Of a stretch of DNA of 19,677 nucleotides, positions 6,069-12,938 are shown in pieces. Made by a program: the position numbers and the translations under genes. Every line of letters starts with the position of its first letter. The stretch's first letter is position 1. The stretch is taken from assembly GCA_043772355.1 (NCBI GenBank), contig JAYVGI010000238.1, forward strand, positions 1-19,677, in the 5' to 3' direction. This DNA comes from JAAFIP01 sp043772355 (lineage in GTDB: Bacteria > Pseudomonadota > Gammaproteobacteria > Burkholderiales > Burkholderiaceae_C). The notes below the pieces were generated by a model. It was not told where the DNA came from and made no database searches. It saw nothing but the letters and a program-made list of their open reading frames with translations.

Positions 6069-6926
6069 CTACTGGGCCGCGTTTGGAAAAAATAACTGCT
6101 CTGCGCCAATTTTGTAGCCCGCAATGGTGGCTTGACCGGCAGGTGATATCACCCAGTCCACAAATTTTTGCGCGTCGGCTGCTCTGACATGGGGGTACTT
6201 TGCAGGGTTGACAGCCATCACACCATATTGATTGAACAGCTTGTTATCTCCTTGAACCAGGATCGCCAAGTCAGCGCGGTTTTTGAAGTTCAGCCAGGTG
6301 CCGCGGTCTGTCAACACATACGCACCCGTTGACGCTGCGATATTGAGCGCCGGGCCCATACCGCAGCCGCACTCTCTGTAGCCCTTGCCTTTTTTGTCCG
6401 CCATACCGGTCATCACCCAAAAACGCAGTTCTGCGGTATGGGTGCCCGATTTGTCGCCGCGCGAGATGAACAGGGCGTTCGCGGCGCTGAGTTTTTTGAG
6501 CGAGGCCGTAATGTCGTTGCCTTTGGCGCTGGCCGGATCGGCTTGAGGGCCCACCAATACAAAATCGTTGTACATCACAGGCAAACGTCGGGTGCCAAAA
6601 CCCTCGGCAACAAATTTCTCCTCGGCCGCCAGATCATGCACGAACAGCACATCGGCATCGCCCCGACGTCCCATATCAATGGCTTGTCCAGTCCCTAAAG
6701 CCACCACTTTCACATCGATGCCACTGGCACGTTTGAAGGCCGGCAGTAAATGGCCAAACAAGCCCGATTGCTCCGTTGATGTGGTGGATGCCAAGACGAT
6801 ACTTTGTGCATGGGCAACACTTACCGGCATTCCAATTGCTACCAAAAATATAGCTGTCACCGCAACAAAGTAGCTGGCTAACTGGCTAAAAGGTACTAAA
6901 TAGAGGTATTTTTTCCTGGCTGTCAT
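6069..6926 (-). CDS. tupA: Tungstate ABC transporter, periplasmic binding protein TupA
   Basis: A 285-aa periplasmic tungstate-binding protein. A Sec signal peptide is visible (KK at 5-6, hydrophobic core to about 38, cleavage after AHA at 40). Family motifs follow: LASTTSTEQSGLFGHLLPAF (45-64), ALGTGQAIDMGRRGDADVLF (76-95), FISRGDKSGTH (153-163) and NIAASTGAYVLTDRGTW (195-211). These separate TupA from ModA. The usual E-x-G-Q-G-M-G segment reads ECGCGMG (185-191), adding two Cys. The start at 6926 is supported by an ATGA overlap with tupC and by GGAG 7 nt upstream. The signal-peptide-encoding DNA overlaps a copy of the dispersed repeat. Last gene of tupBCA; convergent with the regulator 33 nt away. 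Confidence 0.93.
   Translation of the reverse strand: MTARKKYLYLVPFSQLASYFVAVTAIFLVAIGMPVSVAHAQSIVLASTTSTEQSGLFGHLLPAFKRASGIDVKVVALGTGQAIDMGRRGDADVLFVHDLAAEEKFVAEGFGTRRLPVMYNDFVLVGPQADPASAKGNDITASLKKLSAANALFISRGDKSGTHTAELRFWVMTGMADKKGKGYRECGCGMGPALNIAASTGAYVLTDRGTWLNFKNRADLAILVQGDNKLFNQYGVMAVNPAKYPHVRAADAQKFVDWVISPAGQATIAGYKIGAEQLFFPNAAQ
6837..6880 (+). repeat. 44-bp dispersed repeat, copy within the tupA signal-peptide coding region
   Basis: Compared with the copy at 19631-19674 this block has the same length and the same four conserved boxes at identical spacing: TGCTAC at the start, TATAGCTG, CCGCAA, and GGCTA at the end. Overall identity is about 28 of 44, with the divergence in the spacers. 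It lies wholly inside tupA and encodes about residues 16-30 of the signal peptide (LASYFVAVTAIFLVA), a segment that tolerates any hydrophobic sequence. Either an old insertion was exapted as coding sequence or the match is chance reinforced by hydrophobic codons; the identical spacing favours the former. Confidence 0.45.
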
Positions 6927-7612
6927 GCGGTTTCTCCATCTACAAAGCGCGCAGCAATGTCGGGCAAAGGCGCGTGAAAGAAATCATGCGTATTGGTATC
7001 GGCCACCACATGTCCAGCGTCCAGGCACACCACGCGGGTGGCCAATCGTTTGACCTGGCCCAGGTTGTGGCTGGCAAACAGCAAAGTAATGCCGCGCTGG
7101 GCGCACTGCTGCATCAGCACCTCTACCTCGCGCTTGGCCTGCGGTGCCAGGCTGGCAGTGGGCTCGTCCAGCAGCAGCACGTCGGGCTTCGCTGCCAGAG
7201 CGCGGGCAAAGGCCAGGCGCTGCTGCTGCCCGCCAGACAGGGTGCGGGCTTGGCGCGTAGCCAGGCCGTCGAGCCCCACCTCATCCAAAGCTTGGCGGGC
7301 TTGGTCTTTGGCCTGCGTCCACGCCAGGCCGCGCAGCCAGGCGGCCAGCGCTACGTTGGCCAGCACGGAGGTGCGCAGCACAAAAGGCCGCTGGAACACA
7401 AAAGCCTGCTGCGCTGCAGTATCGCGCTGTACCCAGCCTTCGGTGGGGCTGAGCAGGCCCTGCGCCAAGCGGAGCAAGGTGCTTTTACCGCTGCCGTTGC
7501 CACCGACCAAAGCCACAATTTCGCCGCGCTGCACCTGCAGACTCACGCCCTGCAAGGCCTGTACCCGGCCAAAGCGCACCCCTGCATTTTGCAGTGTGAT
7601 CACCGCACTCAT
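6923..7612 (-). CDS. tupC: Tungstate ABC transporter, ATP-binding protein TupC
   Basis: A 229-aa ABC ATPase with all canonical motifs in order: Walker A GGNGSGKST, the ABC signature LSGGQQQR, Walker B VLLLDEPT and the switch histidine in LLFASHN. It energises tungstate import with TupA and TupB. I set the start at 7612, where the ATG overlaps the tupB stop as ATGA and GGAGG lies 10 nt upstream; a longer reading from 7642 would run inside tupB. Its own stop overlaps the tupA ATG in the same way, so translation of tupB, tupC and tupA appears fully coupled. Assignment as tungstate rather than phosphate or molybdate rests on the neighbouring TupA and TupB. Confidence 0.92.
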   Translation of the reverse strand: MSAVITLQNAGVRFGRVQALQGVSLQVQRGEIVALVGGNGSGKSTLLRLAQGLLSPTEGWVQRDTAAQQAFVFQRPFVLRTSVLANVALAAWLRGLAWTQAKDQARQALDEVGLDGLATRQARTLSGGQQQRLAFARALAAKPDVLLLDEPTASLAPQAKREVEVLMQQCAQRGITLLFASHNLGQVKRLATRVVCLDAGHVVADTNTHDFFHAPLPDIAARFVDGETA

Positions 7613-8322
7613 AGCGCTCGGGCCTCCACACGCTCGCGCCAATATTTGATGGCCGCTACCGACGCATTGAGCAGCAGCACAATCAACAGCAGCACCATGC
7701 CCAAGCCCAGCGCCAGCGGCAAGTCGCCCTTGCTGGTTTCAAGGGCTATAGCGGTCGTCATCACCCGGGTAAAGCCATCAATGTTGCCGCCCACGATCAT
7801 CACCGCCCCCACCTCCGAGATAGCGCGGCCAAAGCTGGCTATTAGCACCGTGAGCAAGGCGTAGCGTTCGTCCCACGCCAGCAACAGGCCGCGCAACCAA
7901 ATGCCCGCACCCATGGATTGCAGTTGCTCTCCATGCGCGCTGTGGGCATCCTCAATCACCTGGCGAGTTAACGCCGTCATCACCGGCAGCACCAGCACCG
8001 CCTGCGCCAGCACCATGGCTTTGAAGGAGAACAGCCAGCCCAGAAAACCCAATGGCCCACTGCGTGAAAGCATCAAATACACCAACAAACCCACCACCAC
8101 CGCAGGCAGAGCCAGCAGGGTGTTGAGCAACGCCAGCACGGCCCCGCGCCCGGCAAACTGAGCCACACCCAACCACGCACCCAGTGCCAACCCGACGCTG
8201 CACGCCATCAGGCAGGCCAGCGCGCTCACCGCCAGCGAGCGACCCATAATGGCCAGCAACGCAGCGTCGAAAGAGCTGATTAAACGCAGCGCAGCCGAGG
8301 CGCTGTCAAACAAGGTATTCAC
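7609..8322 (-). CDS. tupB: Tungstate ABC transporter, permease TupB
   Basis: A 237-aa inner-membrane permease with about five to six hydrophobic segments. The cytoplasmic coupling (EAA) loop is recognisable at VIEDAHSAHGEQLQSMGAG, and the TupB/CysT-type signature ISEVGAVMIVGGNI lies in the C-terminal half. First gene of the tupBCA operon. The start is a GTG at 8322 with only a weak ribosome-binding site; the N-terminus (MNTLFDSASAALRLISSFD) aligns in style with TupB proteins, which supports it. A weak start on the first gene combined with ATGA coupling downstream would let leader structure control the whole transporter. The 87-nt region upstream contains nested inverted repeats. Confidence 0.92.
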   Translation of the reverse strand: MNTLFDSASAALRLISSFDAALLAIMGRSLAVSALACLMACSVGLALGAWLGVAQFAGRGAVLALLNTLLALPAVVVGLLVYLMLSRSGPLGFLGWLFSFKAMVLAQAVLVLPVMTALTRQVIEDAHSAHGEQLQSMGAGIWLRGLLLAWDERYALLTVLIASFGRAISEVGAVMIVGGNIDGFTRVMTTAIALETSKGDLPLALGLGMVLLLIVLLLNASVAAIKYWRERVEARAL

Positions 8323-8330
8323 TGCGCCTA

Positions 8331-8381
8331 TGGTAAGCGCTAATGCACAGCCTTCGTATTAGGAATATCCACGGGTTACCA
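8331..8381 (-). promoter_or_regulatory. Nested inverted repeats in the tupB leader
   Basis: TGGTAA (8331-8336) pairs with TTACCA (8376-8381), and inside these CTAAT (8340-8344) pairs with ATTAG (8358-8362). The structure begins 9 nt upstream of the GTG start of tupB. It does not fit the ModE consensus and is too short for the Moco/Tuco riboswitch class, so I give no named function. It could be an operator or a leader fold controlling initiation. Confidence 0.3.
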
Positions 8382-8409
8382 CATGGGTGCAGTCGCACTG
8401 GAACGCGAA

Positions 8410-8754
8410 CTACTTTTCACTCACGGTCAAGACAATGGAGCCATACCATGCCGCCAAATCTTCGATGTCTTTGTCGCTCAAACTTTTGGCGATCACGGCC
8501 ATCACCTCGTTAGCGCGCTTGCCGTTGCGGTAAAGCTTGAGTTGCTCAACCGTATAAATTTCTGGCTGCCCAGCCAAATGGGGCGCATTGGGCAGTTGAC
8601 TGATACCTAACGGACCATGGCAGGTGGAGCACATCGCCGCGCGTACTTTGCCAGCGGCTACATCGCCCGCTAAGCTGGGGGTCACACTGGTGGCAAGCAT
8701 CCAACCCAGGGCTCCTAGCCAACGGCAGACACTGTATTTTCCCTGGTATTTCAT
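8410..8754 (-). CDS. Small periplasmic c-type cytochrome
   Basis: A 114-aa monohaem cytochrome c. A signal peptide runs to about residue 29 (cleavage near SLA-GD), the haem-binding CSTCH is at 42-46, and Met85 in NEVMAVIAKSLSD is the likely sixth ligand. The C-terminal helix DIEDLAAWYGSI is typical of class I cytochromes of the c553/c4 half type. GGAAG lies 5 nt upstream of the ATG. It follows the PQQ-type dehydrogenase on the same strand and is the natural periplasmic electron acceptor for it (inference). An intrinsic terminator separates the two genes, so it is probably expressed partly by read-through or from its own promoter. Confidence 0.9.
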   Translation of the reverse strand: MKYQGKYSVCRWLGALGWMLATSVTPSLAGDVAAGKVRAAMCSTCHGPLGISQLPNAPHLAGQPEIYTVEQLKLYRNGKRANEVMAVIAKSLSDKDIEDLAAWYGSIVLTVSEK

Positions 8755-8768
8755 ACTGACTTCCGTTC

Positions 8769-8801
8769 AAAAAAATGGGCGCGTGTACTGCACACGCGCC
8801 C
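8769..8801 (-). terminator. Intrinsic terminator after the PQQ dehydrogenase gene
   Basis: GGGCGCGTGT (8777-8786) and ACACGCGCCC (8792-8801) form a perfect 10-bp GC-rich stem with a 5-nt loop. On the minus strand it is followed, after one A, by seven U (8769-8775). It lies about 20 nt past the dehydrogenase stop and 15 nt before the cytochrome start codon, so it acts inside the gene pair. Confidence 0.88.
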
Positions 8802-8821
8802 TAGCTTATACCCTCTGGGGT

Positions 8822-10093
8822 TTATTCAGAATAACTGATACGGTAAATCGCACCTGCAAAATCGTCCGACACCAAGATGGAGCCGTCAGGCAAGTTGGCT
8901 ACGTCCACAGGACGGCCACGGTACTGGCGCGTCTCTGGGTCGAGCCAGCCATCAGCAAACACCTCGGTTTTGTCGGCAGTGCCATCGGCTTTGAGGCTGG
9001 TGAACATGATGCGCGCGCCAATTGGGTTGGTGCGGTTCCATGAACCATGCTGGGCCGAGAAGATGCCGCCTTGGTACTTGGCAGGGAACTTCTTGCCGGT
9101 GTAGAAGGCCATGCCCAGGTCAGCGGCGTGGGCATCCGTGTACACCTCTGGGTTGGTCACGTTGGCGGGCAGCGGGTCTTTGTCGTAGCCGTGCTCGGTG
9201 ATGCGGGTTTTGCCCTGAATCCACGGATAGCCAAAGAACTGGCCTGCCTTGGTGATACGGTTGATCTCGCCAGCAGGAATGTCGTCACCCATGCCGTCGG
9301 TTTGGTTATCGGTAAACCAGAGTGTGCCGTCTTTGGGGTTGAAGTCATGGCCCACGGAGTTACGAATACCCGTGGCATACACCTCGCGCTTGCTGCCGTC
9401 AAAGGCGTTCATGCGCACCATGCCGCCAATGCCAACTTTGTTGTAAATGTCGATCTTGTCGCGCGGCTGCACATTGTGCGGCTGGCCCAGCGATACATAC
9501 AACATGCCGTCTTTGCCCACGCGGCAAACGCGTGCGCCGTGGTTGTAGCTTTCTTCCTCCACAGGAATCAGCTTGCCTTGGCCTACCACTTCGATGACCG
9601 CGACATCCGGGCCTTCATAGAAGAACTCGGCGGCGGGGAAGTTCAAAATACGGTTGTGCTCTGCGACGATCAAGAAGCCGTCTTTGGTCCAGCACACGCC
9701 GTTGGGGTTGGTAAATTTGAGTGAGGGTGCAAATGATTTCACCTCGGTGGCAGCGGCACCGCTATTGCGGTTAGTCACTGCCCATACGGTGGTTTTGCGG
9801 GTGCCGACAAACAGCATGTTGGTCGATGGTGCGACCGCCATATGGCGCGCGTCTGGCACGACAGCGTAGAGGGAAATCTTAAAGCCTGCCGGCATTTTGA
9901 CGCGCTTCAAATTCTCTTTGATCGCATCGGCGTTGGGCCCAGTTTGCGGCACCAGCGGGATATTCAAATCCGTGGTGGCGACGCGCATCTGCTTGAGCTT
10001 GTCAAGGTTAGCCTGCGCATACACAGTGCCTGCAAATACAACGCCCATCAGCGCGCTCAGTGTAGATAATAAATGCTGCCTCTTAAGCCTCAT
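8822..10093 (-). CDS. Periplasmic PQQ-dependent sorbosone/aldose dehydrogenase-like protein
   Basis: A 423-aa secreted beta-propeller of the soluble glucose/L-sorbosone dehydrogenase family. The signal peptide covers residues 1-26 (cleaved after VYA). Family motifs are YNHGARVCRVGKDGMLYVSL, ATGIRNSVGHDFNP, LWFTDNQTDGMGDDIPAGEIN, GYPWIQGK and, near the C-terminus, GRPVDVANLPDGSILVSDDF with GAIYRISY at the very end. Such enzymes oxidise sugars or aldehydes in the periplasm with PQQ and Ca2+ and reduce a cytochrome or quinone; the substrate here cannot be told. AGGAG lies 5 nt upstream of the ATG. Upstream on the same strand is a PqqU-like receptor and downstream a cytochrome c, which together suggest cofactor uptake, catalysis and electron exit. 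Confidence 0.88.
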   Translation of the reverse strand: MRLKRQHLLSTLSALMGVVFAGTVYAQANLDKLKQMRVATTDLNIPLVPQTGPNADAIKENLKRVKMPAGFKISLYAVVPDARHMAVAPSTNMLFVGTRKTTVWAVTNRNSGAAATEVKSFAPSLKFTNPNGVCWTKDGFLIVAEHNRILNFPAAEFFYEGPDVAVIEVVGQGKLIPVEEESYNHGARVCRVGKDGMLYVSLGQPHNVQPRDKIDIYNKVGIGGMVRMNAFDGSKREVYATGIRNSVGHDFNPKDGTLWFTDNQTDGMGDDIPAGEINRITKAGQFFGYPWIQGKTRITEHGYDKDPLPANVTNPEVYTDAHAADLGMAFYTGKKFPAKYQGGIFSAQHGSWNRTNPIGARIMFTSLKADGTADKTEVFADGWLDPETRQYRGRPVDVANLPDGSILVSDDFAGAIYRISYSE

Positions 10094-10443
10094 GATGTCT
10101 CCTAATGTTTAATATTTCGCCAGAGCAATGAAGCCGCAACTGAATGTCCAATCGCGCAATGCCCGGGCGAATACTGCCACTAGAAAAGTTTTTTGCCTAG
10201 CGCGTTGGTGACAATAAATTAACTATGAGTCGCCAATGCGCCAGGTAAAATTTTCTTCTGAAGAATAGATCTTTGATCTCTGACATACGCTCAGTTTTAC
10301 AAGAGCAAAAAGACTAAAAAATATTGCAATTTGAAATTTAATTTGATACATTTGGTATCTTTTGTTACCTTCGTAACCATCAATGTCAAATCAGTCGTTT
10401 GACGGGATGCGCAGCTCGCCAAATCCAGTCAATAGCCAGTCTT
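10094..10443. other. 350-bp dyad-rich, A/T-rich spacer between pqqU-like gene and dehydrogenase
   Basis: No gene is visible on either strand. The region must hold the end of the receptor transcript and the promoter and leader of the dehydrogenase, both on the minus strand. It contains several small dyads: TTCTTC-T-GAAGAA (10253-10265, perfect), AGATC-TTT-GATCT (10267-10279) and the array at 10345-10377. I found no convincing hairpin plus U-run and no clear sigma-70 or sigma-54 promoter. Confidence 0.6.
10345..10377. promoter_or_regulatory. Array of four phased GWWWC-type half-sites (candidate operator)
   Basis: GATAC, GTATC, GTTAC and GTAAC begin at 10345, 10355, 10364 and 10373, i.e. every 9-10 bp. 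They form two adjacent inverted repeats: GATAC-N5-GTATC and GTTAC-N4-GTAAC. Phasing near one helical turn suits cooperative binding of a dimeric regulator on one DNA face. It lies about 67 bp beyond the end of the receptor gene and about 250 bp upstream of the dehydrogenase start. Confidence 0.4.
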
Positions 10444-12663
10444 TTAAAACTTGAAGCTGCCCACAATACCCAGCAGCCAAGTGCGGCCCGGCGAAGGCTC
10501 GTAGTACTGCGCGCTGGCCTGATTGACAATCACCGAGCCGACATAAGACTTGGCCAGCAAGTTGTCTACCCGAGCAAATTCACGCAAAGTCCAGTTGCCC
10601 AGTTTTTGGTTGAAGGATATGCGGGCAGCCACCGTGCCGTAGCCGGGGGCAGACTCGTTGTTCAAGTCGTTCACCGTCACTTGACCGGTGGCGCGCCACT
10701 CCACGCCGGCCTGCATGCCAGCGTCTGCGCTAGTCCAGGCCAAGTCTGCAAACACGCTTTGTTTGGGCACACCGGGTATCAAGTTACCTGCCGCCACCGG
10801 CACCCCTTGGGCCAGCGTACAGGTGGTGGTGAAACAAGCCTTGAACGCATCGGTATAACTTGCGCGCAAGTAGGTGTAGGCCCATTGGGTTTTCCAGCCT
10901 TTGGCAAACTGGTTGTTGTAGGCCAGCTCCAGGCCATCGCGCTTCGTGCCCCCAGCATTTTGAAAGCGCGAGCGCCCGCCGTTGTTGCTGAGCACCACAA
11001 TTTCGTCTTCTGTTTTGGCCCTGAATACCGCGACCTGCACATTGGCATTGGAGGCCAGTTGCAGCTTGGTACCCAGCTCAAACTGCTGGCTGCGCGATGG
11101 CTTGAGTGTGAGGTTCAGTCCAGACTTGGTGCTGTCGGGGTTGTAGGCTATTTCGTTCAGCGTGGGCGCGTCAAAGCCCTTGCCCCATGATGCATACAGG
11201 TTCACCCGCTCTGTCAGGTTGTACAGGGCGCTGAGCATGGGTGTGGTGCCGCTGTAGGCGACTGAGCCGCTGTCGTCGGGGTTACCCGTCGCGATGTATT
11301 TGTCTTGCGATTGCAGCTTGATGCTGCTGCGGCGCACGCCGGCATGCAGGCTGATGTCACTGCTGGGCCACCACTGGGCTTGCAGATATTGGTCGTTGGC
11401 TTGCAGCGTATTGTCTTCGTCGCGGCGCAGCTTGCCTTTGACACCACAGGTAAACAGGCGCACCGTGCCGTTGATGCACAGCGGGTCGGGGTTGACGGCG
11501 GTGCTGGCGGTAAAGTTTTCAAAGCCACGGCGTTGCTCATTCAAACGGTCGGCGGTAAAGCCTGCGTGCAATAGTAGAGGCCCGTTGGCCAAGCTGCGCT
11601 TGAAGGTCCAGCGTCCTTCCATGCCTTTGTAGTCGCGGCCAAAGTCCACCACCGCGCCCGCTGAGGTGGCCGCAGTTTGCGCAGCCAAGGCAATGGACTG
11701 GTACTGCGTCACATCACGCTGTCCACCATAGCCCATGAGCTTGAGTGAGTGTTCGGCGTTGATGCGGTGGTTAATGTCCAGCCCCAACTGGGTTTGCGCG
11801 GTGGACTTGCGGGTGTCAAAGGTGAGCACCGCAGGCGGCACCGCTTTGGGCGTGGCCAAGCCTGCCAAGGTCACGCCTTGCGCATCCTGCGCATCGGGTA
11901 AGTTCACGCGGTTGAGCACCACCACGGCCTGCGTGGCATCGCCTAGCTTGAAGCCTATGCGCGCGTTCAGGTTGTCTTTTTGCGCAGCGCTGTGGTCACG
12001 CCAACCGTCCGTCTGAAAGCGCGACACATCCAGCACATAGTTAAATGCACCCGTAGCCCCGCTGATTTTTTGTGCCAGACGGTAGCTGCTGGCGCTGCCG
12101 CCCGACAGCGAGGTAGTAGCCACCGTATCGGGCCCACCTTCTTGCGTGGTGACGTTGATCACTCCACCCGATGAGTTGCCGTAAATAGACGAGAACGGCC
12201 CGCGCAACACCTCGATCTGCTTGGCCGATCCCAAGTCAATCTGTGACACCTGGCCCTGCCCGTCAGGTGAGTTACCCGGGATGCCGTCTACATAAATGCG
12301 AATGCCCCGCACGCCAAACGCGGTGCGCGCACCAAAACCCCGGCTGGAGATTTGCAGATCTTGCGCATAGTTGCCCCGGTTATTGGCTACCAAACCGGGC
12401 ACGGTACCTAGCACTTCAGAGATATTGACTTGCTGCTTGGCATCTTCGATCTGCGAGCGCGTCACTACATCCACCGAAGCTGGTGTTTCAAAATTCTTTG
12501 CCTCGGTGCGGGTGACGCTGATGGTCACTGCCGGCAGCTCGCGCGCAGCGCCAGCATCTGCCTGGCCTGCGGCAGGGCTGGTTTGCGCCAGCGCAGTCTG
12601 CAATACCCCAAGCCCTATATAAACGGCCAGCGAACCGGTGCGCGTTGTGAGATAACTCCTCAT
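10444..12663 (-). CDS. pqqU: TonB-dependent outer-membrane receptor, PqqU/YncD-like (probable PQQ importer)
   Basis: A 739-aa TonB-dependent receptor: signal peptide 1-26 (after ALA), TonB box near VTISV (46-50), plug domain about 58-178, then a 22-stranded barrel ending in aromatic Phe. It resembles E. coli YncD, now known as the pyrroloquinoline quinone receptor PqqU, over its whole length. Shared stretches recalled from that protein include NYAQDLQ, RGIRxYVDGIP, DGQGQ, EVLRGPFS, YGNxSGGVxNVTTQ, TQYQSI, LRRDE, GNPDDSG, DEIVVxSxxGGR, and YVGSVIVN followed by YYEPSPGR near the end. Function as a PQQ importer is inferred from this and from the PQQ-type dehydrogenase downstream. AAGGA lies 7 nt upstream of the ATG. 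A related siderophore-receptor role cannot be excluded. Confidence 0.85.
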   Translation of the reverse strand: MRSYLTTRTGSLAVYIGLGVLQTALAQTSPAAGQADAGAARELPAVTISVTRTEAKNFETPASVDVVTRSQIEDAKQQVNISEVLGTVPGLVANNRGNYAQDLQISSRGFGARTAFGVRGIRIYVDGIPGNSPDGQGQVSQIDLGSAKQIEVLRGPFSSIYGNSSGGVINVTTQEGGPDTVATTSLSGGSASSYRLAQKISGATGAFNYVLDVSRFQTDGWRDHSAAQKDNLNARIGFKLGDATQAVVVLNRVNLPDAQDAQGVTLAGLATPKAVPPAVLTFDTRKSTAQTQLGLDINHRINAEHSLKLMGYGGQRDVTQYQSIALAAQTAATSAGAVVDFGRDYKGMEGRWTFKRSLANGPLLLHAGFTADRLNEQRRGFENFTASTAVNPDPLCINGTVRLFTCGVKGKLRRDEDNTLQANDQYLQAQWWPSSDISLHAGVRRSSIKLQSQDKYIATGNPDDSGSVAYSGTTPMLSALYNLTERVNLYASWGKGFDAPTLNEIAYNPDSTKSGLNLTLKPSRSQQFELGTKLQLASNANVQVAVFRAKTEDEIVVLSNNGGRSRFQNAGGTKRDGLELAYNNQFAKGWKTQWAYTYLRASYTDAFKACFTTTCTLAQGVPVAAGNLIPGVPKQSVFADLAWTSADAGMQAGVEWRATGQVTVNDLNNESAPGYGTVAARISFNQKLGNWTLREFARVDNLLAKSYVGSVIVNQASAQYYEPSPGRTWLLGIVGSFKF

Positions 12664-12938
12664 GCTGATTTCCTTAAATTGATGGCATTCATATTATGTG
12701 ATCGTGCGCTGCGCCTTGTTAATTCCGCAAATTGTCAACGAGCACGGGATCAACTTGACCACGGCAGCGTACACAAACTCATCTTGTTTGTACAGTGAAC
12801 GCAGCACAGCACCCTTAGGCTGTTCATCGATATACTATATATTCAATAGCGGCCACATCAATTTCCTGTTGGTTTTGAGGCATATTGCATGTTCAATAGC
12901 AGTGTTTTCCCGATGCTTGTCTCTTCGGCGCCAAGCCA
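12664..12938. other. 275-bp spacer upstream of the pqqU-like gene
   Basis: No gene is visible. It should contain the promoter of the receptor and the end of the EgtB-like transcript, both minus strand. Small dyads are present: ACAAAC-N7-GTTTGT (12773-12791) flanked by near-symmetric TAC/TACA, and ATATA-C-TATAT (12830-12840). No intrinsic terminator with a U-run was seen after the EgtB-like gene. Confidence 0.5.
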
